64,000 nt of DNA, from positions 33,440,151-33,504,150 of the forward strand of contig NC_054877.1 of the NCBI RefSeq assembly GCF_018320785.1, in the 5' to 3' direction. Under the pieces are notes generated by a model. That model had not been told where the DNA came from. It ran no database searches and saw only the letters and a list, made by a program, of their open reading frames with translations. The position numbers were made by a program, and so were the translations under genes. Each line of letters opens with the position of its first letter. Position 1 is the first letter of the stretch. Shown in pieces: positions 1-11,500 of this stretch. The stretch comes from Cheilinus undulatus. Its lineage: Eukaryota > Chordata > Actinopteri > Labriformes > Labridae.

Positions 1-970
1 AAACAGTGGTACCAAAATAATGCCAGTGTATTTGTGCAATTTAGACAGTGTGCAGTAGAGATTACTCAATATTAGGTGCCTATAGGACGTCTTTTTTAAT
101 GCTGTGGTATCAGAACAGGTGTAGATGTTAGATTTTTTATAGAGTTGTATGGAAGTTTAAAGAACGGATATTGTGACAGCCTTTCTTTGTTAATAATATA
201 AGAAAATAAAATAGTACAACATAATATTAAGCATGATCTAAGGTAGGCTGAATCTGTAGGAAATTAGAATATTTTGCAACGTGTGATTCCATTTGGGTTG
301 TGATAAAAGTATGATGTGCAATTAATAAACAAAACTAATGCAGTTTTTACGTCTATCTCTTGTTCTTCATGATTTAAGAAAGATTTATATTTTAACATGT
401 TAAACCTGTAGATAAAATATACACAAAATAAGTTCTTTTCACAACTGAAAAGGTCTCAGCTTATAGCAACGGTATTGCATTGAACAAATAAATGTATCCC
501 TGCCTAGTAAGAGCGTCGAACTTGTTCATATATAATAATTTTTCACAATTCATTCCATAAATTCAAACATTTGTGATGTGTTAATTGTGAATTCTTATTT
601 CACAGCTGTGGTGAAAGTATGAATAATGAGACAGACCTTGTAGCTTTACTCTAAATGTAAAGTGACATGGGGGGACTTCTGTTTTGATTAAATCAAACTG
701 ATTGATTGATTGTCTTTGTAAGTATGTTATTCTTTAAGGTTTTATCAGGCTGATTTTCTTTATGATTAGTTTGTAGTTCAGACACAGCAGACAGTGGGAA
801 CAGTGGGGTCTAAGCTCTGCATCTTGTCTTTAATTTTGTCAGATAAGATAAACCAAGCCTTTGTAATATACTATCAGTTAGATTGCACATTAGCAAACAA
901 ATACCCTAGTGTACTTAGAATCGACCACACCATGCATTTATATATATAAATGTTGACTGCTCTCCTCTAG
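1..970 (+). other. Presumed intron upstream of the first exon
   Basis: AT-rich noncoding DNA with no open frame of interest. I read it as the last intron of the gene ending at 1213, because a good acceptor closes it at 969-970. I see no recognisable repeat in it. Confidence 0.4.
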
Positions 971-1213
971 GAGCGTATCGTCTTGCAGACGGTGCGGTGG
1001 CGGATGCGTGTGGACATCGCCGTGGACCCTGACATGCCTCTAGGATCCCGAGCTTCATTGATGGGTCGACCCTATCAGGAGCAGCCGCACATCCTCAACT
1101 ACCAGGAGCCCATCCCTCCCAATGCACTTGGGAGGCCCAACGCCAACGATGCCCAAGTGCTCATGTGGAGGCCGAGGAGGGGGGCACCACTTGTGGTCAT
1201 ACCGCCAAAATAA
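971..1213 (+). CDS. Last coding exon of an unrecognised gene
   Basis: An open frame of 80 codons plus TAA follows a pyrimidine-rich tract and a CTCTCCTCTAG acceptor, so this reads as a terminal coding exon whose earlier exons lie left of the window. The translation begins ERIVLQTVRWRMRVDIAV and ends APLVVIPPK; it is basic at the start, proline- and asparagine-rich in the middle, and has no membrane segment. GC content is well above the flanking AT-rich DNA, which supports real coding. I do not recognise the protein family. Phase 0 entry is assumed; an alternative acceptor AG at 987-988 would shorten it slightly. A candidate AATAAA lies at 2284. It could also be a decayed or lineage-specific exon. 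Confidence 0.6.
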   Translation, partial: ERIVLQTVRWRMRVDIAVDPDMPLGSRASLMGRPYQEQPHILNYQEPIPPNALGRPNANDAQVLMWRPRRGAPLVVIPPK

Positions 1214-2300
1214 GAGACTGAAATGCTGGCACAGACAAAAGTATAATCGTTCCCTCTTGCGTCATGAGGGTGATAAAGTCATGATGCCGCCAGGGAGGAG
1301 AGGACTGATGGTTTCCCTGAGACCAGGATGCCGGTGGCTCATTAGTCCTGGAAGATTTAAGAGAACCATTATAAAGAGCTGGAGTGGATATTAAATCTTG
1401 GATTTGGCACGACGTAGTGTCAGGGCCGGGGTTTCATTAAGGCTTGTTTGGCTTGTGATCAGTTCTTGACGACTTCAAAGAGTTCTGCCTGATTTTTAGT
1501 GAAGAAGGAACAATGTTTTTGGGACGAACCACAGAGGTATCAGACCCCAACAAGAACTGCATCCTGCATCCTTATGTAGAAGTTATTGCATGAGCCAGTG
1601 AGAGAGACACAACAAACTGCCCTTGAGAAGTTTAAGAATAGCATTTTTTGTATAACTTGATACCTGAAGAAATTTTGATTGAAAACCAGCCAACAAAAAC
1701 CACCAAAAGAAAAAAAAGCAGGCTGGTTAAACCTCATCAGTGCCAACAAAGGCCTTCCTCAGCACACTCAGTAATTATTTAAGGATTTATTCTGAACATT
1801 TTAAAGAGACAAAGTATTATATGAACCTTTTTAGTTTAAGATGAACTCATGCATCAGTCAGATTGTATTACGAGCACCCACCTTGCATAAAAGTCTGGAA
1901 AAGAAAAATTTGCTGGAGTTTTCCTTTAGTAAAACGCCATAATTTTGCACTGACATTTTCCACTCACTGGTGAAGTTGATATTGTATTCAGATGGGGTAC
2001 AAACTATCAGAGATAAGCTGAACGTGCCACCACAGTGAATGAATAATGTGAGCTATACTCTACATAAGTGCAGTGTAAATGACTTGGAATAGTGCCATAC
2101 AACAGATTTAAAACAAGAGTGTGATCGCAGGCAATTGATCAGTGCTGGAATGGGGCCGAACTGTACTCAGACACAAGGTCGATTTGGCAGTAATCAGGCC
2201 ATGCTGTACTACCCTGTTACACAAATATAACAACAATCAGAGCTGCTGGATGCACTCTTTACACTATCCTTCACATGGTATTAAATAAAGCTGCATTTAA
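1214..2300 (+). other. Probable 3' UTR of the first gene
   Basis: Noncoding sequence after the TAA. The first clear AATAAA (2284-2289, in TTAAATAAAGCTG) would give a 3' UTR of about 1.1 kb. No other gene-like feature is visible. Confidence 0.35.
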
Positions 2301-2870
2301 GAAAGGATCTAACTGAATTAGTGCCACACATAATCATCATGGGCTACATGAGGTAAGGTGCATAGCATTTTATAAGCAGGGATTTAATTATGCCTCACAA
2401 TGCAATTGAACATCTTTGAACAAATATTGACAACTGATAATGATTTGATAAAAATTGATAGTAATCCTTTGTCACCAGTGGAGGGTACTCTCTGCTTGAC
2501 CTCTCTTACTCTGTAGCTGAAGAAAAGAGGGAAAATTTTGAGGTTTATGATACATCTTGTTGCAAGAGTGTTAAAGAGTGTTAAATGAACAGAAAACGGA
2601 CAAAAGCAGGGACAGTGTTTGAGGAGAGTGGTGAGTGACACAAATAGCACATCCAACATGACGCAGCCTGTAAAACGGTGCCATTCTGCAAGGCTCAGGT
2701 CAGCAAAACTTCATGAAACCATAATCTGAGAAGCACATTTGAAATAGGGATGTTCCTCACCAAATATTTTTTTCGGTCAACTTGCATAACTGACAGACTA
2801 GTCTTAGTATAAGAAAAAAATGAGGAAACAATCAAAACTGAGCACTTTATTTTCAGATTGTCTAAAGCAA

Positions 2871-3558
2871 ACCCCTTGCAGGCGGTTCATGTGAGATGCA
2901 AATTCTGTCAGAACAGAAATTTGGAAGAGTCTTAATTTGCCAACACAGGGTAATTCCAATTTTAGATTTTTTTAATGCAAATGTATTCATATAAGAAGTC
3001 TGGCAGTCACATTCATGCAATAACCACAATGCAGACATTACAGACTGAACAACATTTCCTAAATAAAACAGAGGAAATAGGTCAGAGGTAAATTATGTAA
3101 AGACCCATCTTAGACGTAGATACGCTTACGGTGGCTCGCTTTAACTACGTTAGCTTTTGCTAAAGCTAACATAGCTATGCTAGCTACAGAGTTCATCTTA
3201 CTACATAAGCCAATGTATCTAAGTTAGCTTTAGCAACAGGAGCTTTAGCAACTTGAGCTAAAGCTAACATAGCCACATAAGCTATGTAGATAGCATTGTT
3301 ACATAGCTAGTAGCTAATATACCTAATACCAGCTTGACTTTAGCTACATAACTATGTTGAATATGTAGCTAACGCAACTACATATGCTACGTTACAGTGT
3401 TTTCATGAAAGGCCAAGCTTTTTTCCTGTAAGCAGACTCACATTTTGTAATTAGGTGGTTAACTTTCAACTTTTGGTTTGCTACCCCATACTGCACCTCG
3501 CAGTAAGGGTCTACAAGAGGGGGCATCTGAGAGCTACAGTCTGCAGCCAGACCCCCTC
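2871..3558. mobile_element. AGCTA-core repeat family, copy A
   Basis: One of four copies of the same dispersed element (others near 25.5, 29.2 and 31.9 kb). The right end contains AGTCTGCAGCCAGACCCCCT; the left end (GCAGGCGGTTCATGTGAGATGC) is a decayed match to the same sequence inverted. The core at about 3125-3400 is built from AGCTA, GCTAAC and CTACATAGC words, which are largely self-complementary. Conserved flanks include a stretch like ACATTACAGACTGAACAACATTTC before the core and GCAGACT plus TTTTGTAATTAGGT after it. No protein is encoded. I read it as a non-autonomous inverted-repeat DNA element; the superfamily is not known to me. Confidence 0.6.
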
Positions 3559-3669
3559 AGATTATCAGAAGATAAGTGATGTAATTTCTTATGCCCATAA
3601 GCCATCATGCTACATCTGCTATACCTTGCTGGTTGGCATTCACATTCCTGTGTTAAATGGGTAAGCATT

Positions 3670-6660
3670 GCTCTGCCTGTTTATCCCGATACGACCTATG
3701 TACAATTTTATCTCACTTTCTTTGACAAAATCCTGCCACATGTGTAACTCTATCCTTTATTCTGTCCATTGTTCTTGTTTACACTTAGGCAGTAGAGTGA
3801 CGAAAAAGGCCACAGCACCGACTAATGTCAGCTGACTGTGTTACAGTTTGAGCACAGAATTTGGATTGCATTGTGGCCCATCACTGACCTTGCAAAGGAC
3901 ATGGACCGGCCAGATTCCATGTCAGGCAGACCCAACTTACAAAGTTTCAAGCTGATTCACGTTTTCCCGATCAGGTAATGAACAGAAAAGTCAGCGTCAT
4001 TTGAAGAGAAGAGACGGTAGCTCTGGGCGTGGTTTAGTTGAAGCAGCCAAAAGTGTGTAAACAATGGCGGCCAGCAAAGCGATGGCATGGATGCTGCTAT
4101 AGTGACAGCTTAATCAGAATTGATCAACATTTTTTCTTAACGAGAGAAAAAAAAAAATCACTGAAAGCTTTCTTGGTGGAAAACCAACTTCAGCAGGAGT
4201 TTAACCTCCTGAGACCTGAGATAGTGTTTAGAATTCATTTTTAGTTTCTCCCACTTATTTGGGATAAATGAGACAGAATAGGTATAAAACCAAAGCCTTC
4301 TTTTTGAACGTGAAGTTGTTTTCCCCGAAAAAGGATAGGCATATCTTACAGTACAACATACAAAAAGTACTAATTAAATTTCAACTAAAAGTTTTGGAGG
4401 TTTTGAAAATTTCCTTTCAAATTTTTGTATTTCCAAATAAATTCCCTAAAATTCCCAAGACATTTCCAAATGTATCTATGAAATTTCTTGAAAATTTTTA
4501 AAAATCTCTTAAAGTAAGTCCAAAATGTCTTCATATATTCCCCAAATGTGTCAGTAAACTTTTCTGAGAAAGCTTAAAGATTTACATAAAACTTTACCAC
4601 AAAATTCCTAAAACTTTTTAAGCAAATACCCCAAAATTTCAATGAAAACTCCTACACAAAATTTTTAATAAAATTCCCTGAAAAATAAATAATAAAAATA
4701 CATTTTCAACATACAACAAATTCCCCAAACATATTAACAACTTACCACCAGGCTCCTCTTACAGTAAACTGTGAAGAATTGTGTTTTGACATGACAACAG
4801 CTGCCTGTCGAGCTTGGGTTATGAAGTTTACTCTGCAGAGCATCGTTCAGTCACCCTCAGAGTTTTGGTTTGGAAGGTCTTGTCCTTCCCAAATGCTGGC
4901 TGATGGGAATTATATCCCAAACTACAGATATTTTGAACAGTCTTTAACATGTCACAATAATATAATTTCATGTACCCAGTATCATGAGCTCAGTAAATTG
5001 ATACATTCCTAAATTAGCCTATATTATATAGCTCTAGATTTCTGCAGGATTATCACACATGGAGGCCTTCCTGTGTCATTCCTGTGGTCTGTCCAGTGAC
5101 TCCGTCCAAGTCCCTGCCTGCCACTCCACGCACGAGTCACATGACTCATCTTCCATCTGTGCTTCTCCCCAGGTTCATGCCTCACCTTCCCATCTGCCTG
5201 CTTCTTCTCTCCCATGTCTGTCCACCTCATCAAACACATGTCTCAATCCAAACACACCGAAATCTATGCAACCACTTAACGCGGCTGTGGAAAGAAAATA
5301 AATACAACAGATAAACCTCAATTCTGATTTTATGAGTCAGGGTCCGTGTAGACTAAAAACGTCTGTTTCTATCGCGAAAAACACTCAAAGAGGTTAAAAT
5401 AGGTTATATTTATTCAGTGTGTCTACTGTCGTCGCTGCACAGCAGCTCACTCAGCCATCTGTTGCTATAGAGACTGCTTTGGTTTTACTGAGTGCACTGC
5501 AACTGGAGCTGAAAAAAACAGTTCAAAATATTCATGGGTGTGCCTTGCTCTGTGTGTCTGTGTTAGTGTGTAAAAGAGAGTGTGCACATACACACATTCA
5601 GCTCCAATTTAGCCATTCAATTCACTTTGAAGTAAGAAAAAAGATCAAGGCAGAGCTGGTTGTTTCAGCATAAAAGATGCCATAATTTATTCATTTGTTC
5701 TTACATAAAAACCTTAGTTTTGTATTTAAATAACAGAGGAATGAGCTCTTTCATATATACACACAGATTGTGAGCTGCAAGGTCAAAGCAGTCATATCCC
5801 ATCTGATCTCAGCTCATATAAAAAAAAGGACATTCAGCATATTTGAACAGAGGTAACCCCTCCTCTTTGCAGCATCTTTGCTCCTGATTTCAATGCTAGA
5901 TGGGAGCTCTGGAAAGGATTTTCCTTTCTTTTGAGGCAGGAGATCCCAGCAAATTTAATACCCTTTATATTTTATAAATACACCCGTTTCCCATATCATA
6001 TTAAAAATAAATACAGGTCTGAAACACCTAAGTACAAAATTCAAGACTGTAAACATCTAGAGTGACATTATCAGTGTGATCTTCAGGTTTCTTCAAATGA
6101 AATTAGTATAATAAAGTTGACTGACCAATTGGAAAATTAAGCAGCTGAACTAAAAGGAAAACTCTCTAATGTGGTAAATCTTTGAACTCTCACAAAAGCA
6201 TACTGGTTATGCTTTCTCATTTTTGCAGATACACGAAGCATACATGTTGAAAACATTATGAAAGCACCAGGGGAAAATCAATGTATTGACCGTTGTCTGA
6301 CTCTGCTACAGTAGGTGGCAATGTGCCCCCTTTCAGCTAGTTACTATTGAATTGACCTTTAATGTCACACACCAAACAATCAACTAACAGGGTAGCACAC
6401 AGCAAGCTGGTTGTGAAATTATGAACAACCTTAAAGCTCTGGACAATTCTCTACCACATAGTTTTGGTACAAACGAGATGCACACTATATTGTTGGCACC
6501 TCCTATTTCTCGTAAACATTGAGGTAAAAGCCAGAAAGAGAAACTGGAGCATGTGCAGAATGCTTTGGCCAGTTTGAGGCTGATTGATGTGTTCAAGAGT
6601 AAATGTACTCCCAACTACTCCCATTATACAAGTGTTTCAGCCATGTATGATTTAAGTCAG
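3670..6660. other. Intergenic DNA, mostly unannotated
   Basis: Apart from the AT-rich repeat at 4280-4745, I see no supported gene here. The open frames at 5059-5314 and 5419-5673 have no neighbouring exon, conserved domain or convincing splice context and are left out. Confidence 0.4.
4280..4745. repeat. Degenerate AT-rich tandem repeat
   Basis: Words of the type AAATTCCC, CCCCAAAAT and TTCCTAAAA recur every few tens of bases through this stretch with drift in spacing. It resembles an eroded minisatellite. The open frame across it is composition only. Confidence 0.4.
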
Positions 6661-6679
6661 ACAAACATGTTTGCATATA

Positions 6680-7982
6680 CAGCGTCTATATAAAGGATTC
6701 ATCACCTTGAGTGTTTTACCCTTTGTTTTTTTATAAATCAATCACAGTTCATATAATTTGGCTCTTAAAAAATCTAAACAGCTCTTTAATGTCAACGTGA
6801 AAACAGATTTCTACAAAGTAATGCCAATTAAATAAAATATGTAAGGTAAAATAAGTAGCTGCATAAATATCCACACCCTTTAAACGACTAACCTAATTAA
6901 ATAGAGGTACAGCCAATTGGTGCAAGTAGTCTCACAATTAATGAGGGACTACTTCCAAGTGATTGTATTACAAAGACACCTATGCCTGGAAGGTCCAGTT
7001 ACTGGTTAATCAGTATTCCTGGCTACCATTACATCATGAAGACAAAAGAATGCCCCAAGCAACACAGAGAAAGGTTATTAAAATGATATTGAGTCAGGGG
7101 ACAGATACAAAAAATGTCCATCCAAGAGATCAAGAGATAGAGGGAATATGGACATCCTCAAAAATGGAGTGGCCGTGCAAGAAGGAGACTAGTGAGAGAG
7201 GCCATGAAGACACCTTTAACTACTCTGAAGAGTTACAAGCTTCAGCAGTTGAGATGGGAGAGACTCTGCATACAAGTGTTGCCGAGGTTTTTCATCAGTC
7301 AAAGCTTTAAAGGAGAGTGGCAAAGAGAAAACCACTGTTGAAGGAAACTCAGATTAAATTTCAACTAGAGTTTGTCAAAAGGCACGCCGGACACTCCATG
7401 GTAAATGGAAGAAAGGTCTGTGGTCTGATGAAACCAAAATGGTGCTTTTTGGCAGTCACACAAGATACCAAACACTGAACATCCTCACTAACATACCATC
7501 CCCACTGTGAATAAATGGCAGCATCATGCTGTGGGGATGCTTTTTGGCCCTAAAGGATTGTCAAGGTAGAGGGTAAATTTAATGCGGCAAATTACAGGAA
7601 AATTCTGGATGGCAATCTTTTTCAGTTTGCATCTTATTCAGTCTAAACCACAGCCTGGGAGAAGAGTTATTTTCCAGCAAGACCATGACCAAAGGATACA
7701 GCGACAGCTACACAGACAACAGGGCAGACAAGACAACAAGGTGAATGTTCTGTGGGGGTCAAGTCAAAGCCCAGGCCTCAGTCCAACAGAGAATTTGTGG
7801 CTGGACTTGAAAAGAGCTTTTCACATTCTTTTATTTGATTTGCATAACTTTGTAGAAATCTGCTTTCATGTTGACATGAAAAAGTTTTGATTATTTTTTC
7901 AAAAAAGCAAATTAACCGTGATTGATTTATAAAATCAATAAAAGTGTAAAAGATCCAAGGGTGAATACTTTTATGGACACTG
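6680..7982 (+). mobile_element. Tc1-like transposon with long inverted repeats
   Basis: The two ends are inverted copies over roughly 200 bases: the left begins CAGCGTCTATATAAAGGATTC, and the right end, inverted, reads CAGTGTCCATAAAAGTATTC; both continue through a shared TATAAATCAATCAC block. TA dinucleotides flank both ends. The plus strand holds a broken Tc1-family transposase. Visible pieces are the SDETKMVLFGS block near 7428-7452 (around the first catalytic Asp), GSIMLWGC near 7520, and SPGLSPTENLW near 7770-7800. In-frame stops and frameshifts make it non-functional. It lies between the first gene and slc35a3. Confidence 0.8.
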
Positions 7983-8316
7983 TATTCAAAAGGCCCAGTT
8001 TTAGATGAACTGATAATAAAATGACAATTTTTTACATCATGTAAACATTCTGAGTGCTTCATCAAGGACTACTCTGCACATTAAACAAGGTAATGAAATA
8101 GTTTCTTCATCAATCAAAGCATTATTTTTGGCAATATATCATCTGTTACAAAGTATTATATCATTTCAAACACCTATAACTTCTAATCTGTAACAGCTCC
8201 ACAACTACTATTAACAATAGTCAACATATAATTTAATGGTATGTCTGTCTGCATACCAAGGTCACTTCAATGCACTCCTGACAGTACATTTTAAGAAAAA
8301 AAATCACTGAAAGCAA

Positions 8317-8322
8317 TTTTAT
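8317..8322 (-). terminator. Candidate slc35a3 polyadenylation signal
   Basis: TTTATT on the plus strand reads AATAAA on the coding strand, about 210 bases after the slc35a3 stop. It is the nearest such signal downstream of the stop; usage is inferred. Confidence 0.4.
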
Positions 8323-8530
8323 TTCACAATCTTGTCCTCCATCTTTGGTGCAAAGCAGCATGTTTTCTGAGGAGAATCTAGGGCACACACAGGCTCAACA
8401 GTCTCCAGTGAAAGTTTGGCAGTAACTTCTCCCGATATGGTAATTTCTGTTTAGCAAACTACTTGTCACAGTTCATAAAGTCCTGCTGTCATCGCTTCAG
8501 TCAGGTAGCACCATTCACAGAAGTCTCAGT

Positions 8531-11500
8531 TTACACTTTGATGGTTGTGCTGCTTACAGGCTTTTGCTCATAGCCATAAAGAAAAGTGGCAGCAATGACC
8601 AGCACCGCCCCTGAGAAAAATAAACTGAGAGAGGGAAGGATGGAAGAAACAGAAAAAAAGAAAAATGAGAGATACATTTATTTAGTAAACAAACAATTTA
8701 GTTCTTAGCTAATGCCATGTCAAAAAGATAACACTCTGCAGTCATGCTAGTAACATGTGGCTGTGTTTGACCACAGCGGTGCTTTGAGCTTATCGCTAAC
8801 ATCAGCAATGCTAAAAGCTCACAATGCCAGCATGTGATAATTTAATGTTTAAATTTTATCAGTTTAACATGTGAGTCCTCTTGAATTTGATTTACTAGTT
8901 TGATTTTTCCTGATATATTTTAAAAACTAAGCTGTATGTAGTGTTCATGAGCATTTATGTGCTTACCTAGTAGGACTAAAGTCCTCTAACATGAGATATG
9001 AAATGACTGCAGACAAAATGATGGAAAGAGAGGTGGCAAATCCTTTGAGGATGTTGTCCGCATATTTAATGACCACTGCTACCACCAGTCCGCCCAGAGC
9101 CTGCAGACAGAGAATAACGTGTTATAGAATCTCACAGACACAAACACACACAAAGGATAAAAGGGTGCACAAAAATGAGCATCTCCAAACAAATATACTC
9201 TATTGTATGCTTGACACCTAGGCTGAACAGGTGTCATGCTCTCTATGGGGATTTGTATCACTTGTCCTGCCTTTGATTGGTTTTCTTTTTCCTAATTGCA
9301 TGAAAGTAAACTTTTTAAAACCTGGCTTTTATCAAATGGCTGTGCAGAAAGCAAAACAAAACTACCACATGGAATTTAAAATTCAGATTTTTTTTAATGC
9401 GTCTTGAACACACAGTCTACACATTAAATGCCCTTTAACACCATCAGGGTAAAATGTCATCTTCCTATGTGTACCAAACCAGAGCGAGAGAATGACAGCT
9501 CAGGAAATCTTTGCAAACTGGACTTTTTCAAAATATTCTGATATTTTGAGATAGTGGATTTTTGATTTTCATGAGCTGTAAACCATAATAAATCAGATTA
9601 AAACAAAAAAGTCTTGAAATGTTTCACTTTGCATGTGATGAATCTAGAATCTATGGAAATGTAACTTTCTGAAGTAATTCACTGGAAAAAATGGACTTTT
9701 AGATAATATTCTATTTTTTTAGATGCACCTGTTCCTTCAAATTCAAATGAATTCTCCTTATGCTAATAATACTGATAATAAACTTTTTTAGCCATCGTCT
9801 GCTGATACCCGATGATAACACTGATGATACTCAGCATACCTACCGATCTAACTGTCCCACACAAACCTGCTCTTTGCCTCTTGGTCAATACAGACCCATA
9901 CTTTAACAAACAGGCCTCTAAGATATTATTGGAATAACCGCATGACAATCTTCAAACCTGTAAGACAACAACGATGTTGGTGATGGTATTGTAGCCCTGA
10001 AATATTCCTGACTCTCTCACTCTCTGGCCATCATACACCATCATTCCTCCAAAGCTGAACACAAAGCCGAACAAACCTGAAGGAGACAAAAAGAAACAGA
10101 GCAGTAGAGTGTATTAATACAGGCTAGTATAATGACTTTTTTTTCAATTGTGTTTGGTGAAAGAAAAGAGCAGCTTCACCCTCCTGCCACTAGAGGTCCC
10201 TTTAATATAAGTTATGGTTTGAGCCTCTTCAAATAAAGTTTATCAGTCTAAAGTTTGGAATAAGATGGCATATACTGAGGAGATGTCAAAGATAATCCTA
10301 AAGTGATGTAAACTAATCACTCATGTTTTTGCACATATAACATGCACATAAAAACCCACTCTATGATACACACGGTCAACCTACAGTCATGGACAAAAGT
10401 ATTGGCACCCCTGGATCTAAATACCATTGAACACCTATGAAGAGATCTTAAAACTGCTGTTGCGAGAAGCACCCTTCAAATCTGAGAGACCTGAAGCAGT
10501 TTGCAAAAAAAGAGTGGTCCAAAAATCCAGTTGAGAGGTGTAAGAGGCTTGTTGATAGTTGTAGGAAGTGATTGGTTTCAGTTATTTTTTTCCGAGGGTG
10601 TGCAACCAAATATTAAGTTGAGGGTGTCAATAATTTTGTCTGGCCCATTTTTTGAGTTTTGTGCAAAATTATGTCAATTTTGTCTTTTTCCTTCCAATTA
10701 TTTTGTGTTGTTGCAATGCACATAAAGGCAATAAAAACATGTATACCAAAAACATTTGTAATTGCAACAATTTCTAGGAGAAATAGTGCATTTTCTGGAA
10801 AAATTCCAGGGGTGCCAATACGTTCGTCCATGACTGTACACCACATTGCTTAGTTTAAAATGGTTGTAGTGTTTATGGTTGTTAGTGTCAGGGCTGAAGT
10901 TAACACTTAAACCCCTCTGGCCTTTGACCTCTGCCCCATCGTAAAAAAGACAATCTCATTCAGACAGCCCTCTCATTAGTGAGTGAGACTATTCACTTCT
11001 CTTCTTCTGCCGCTTCATCTTCTCATCACAGTTCTCCTTTAAAACTCAGTGGAGAGTGTTGTAAATTATTAAACCAGATGGACCAAACTGCAGGTCATCT
11101 AAAGAGAAAGGTTAGCAGGAAGAGGGAAAGGGAAAATGGATGTTTACTAGAATCAGACCAGAACCAGATGTTTACTAGAACCAGATTCCTGTCCTTACTG
11201 AGAGTGACACATGTATTGTACATCTGAAGATACTCTGGGATACACTTGTGAAACTTGTAATTTCATCATATCTGCTTCCTGACTTGAAAATGCTGCTTTA
11301 ACTTTGACTTCTCTGTTTTTTATAGAGGAGAACAAGGGCTCTTTTCCGTGCTGACATTACTGACTTTTTTCAATTCTATGACTAATGTCACAAATCTGGC
11401 TGTAAACTAACAATTTTAAGTTAATGATGGGTTTACACCAACCAAGGGGCTGCAGATAACACAGTGCACATTTAAAGGCTGATTGTGTCACAGCAGCACA

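Noticed and set aside
3125-3400. AGCTA-rich arrays as a CRISPR-like or regulated repeat array
   Set aside because: Units are of irregular length with no constant spacers, and the same structure recurs as part of a dispersed element in a vertebrate genome.
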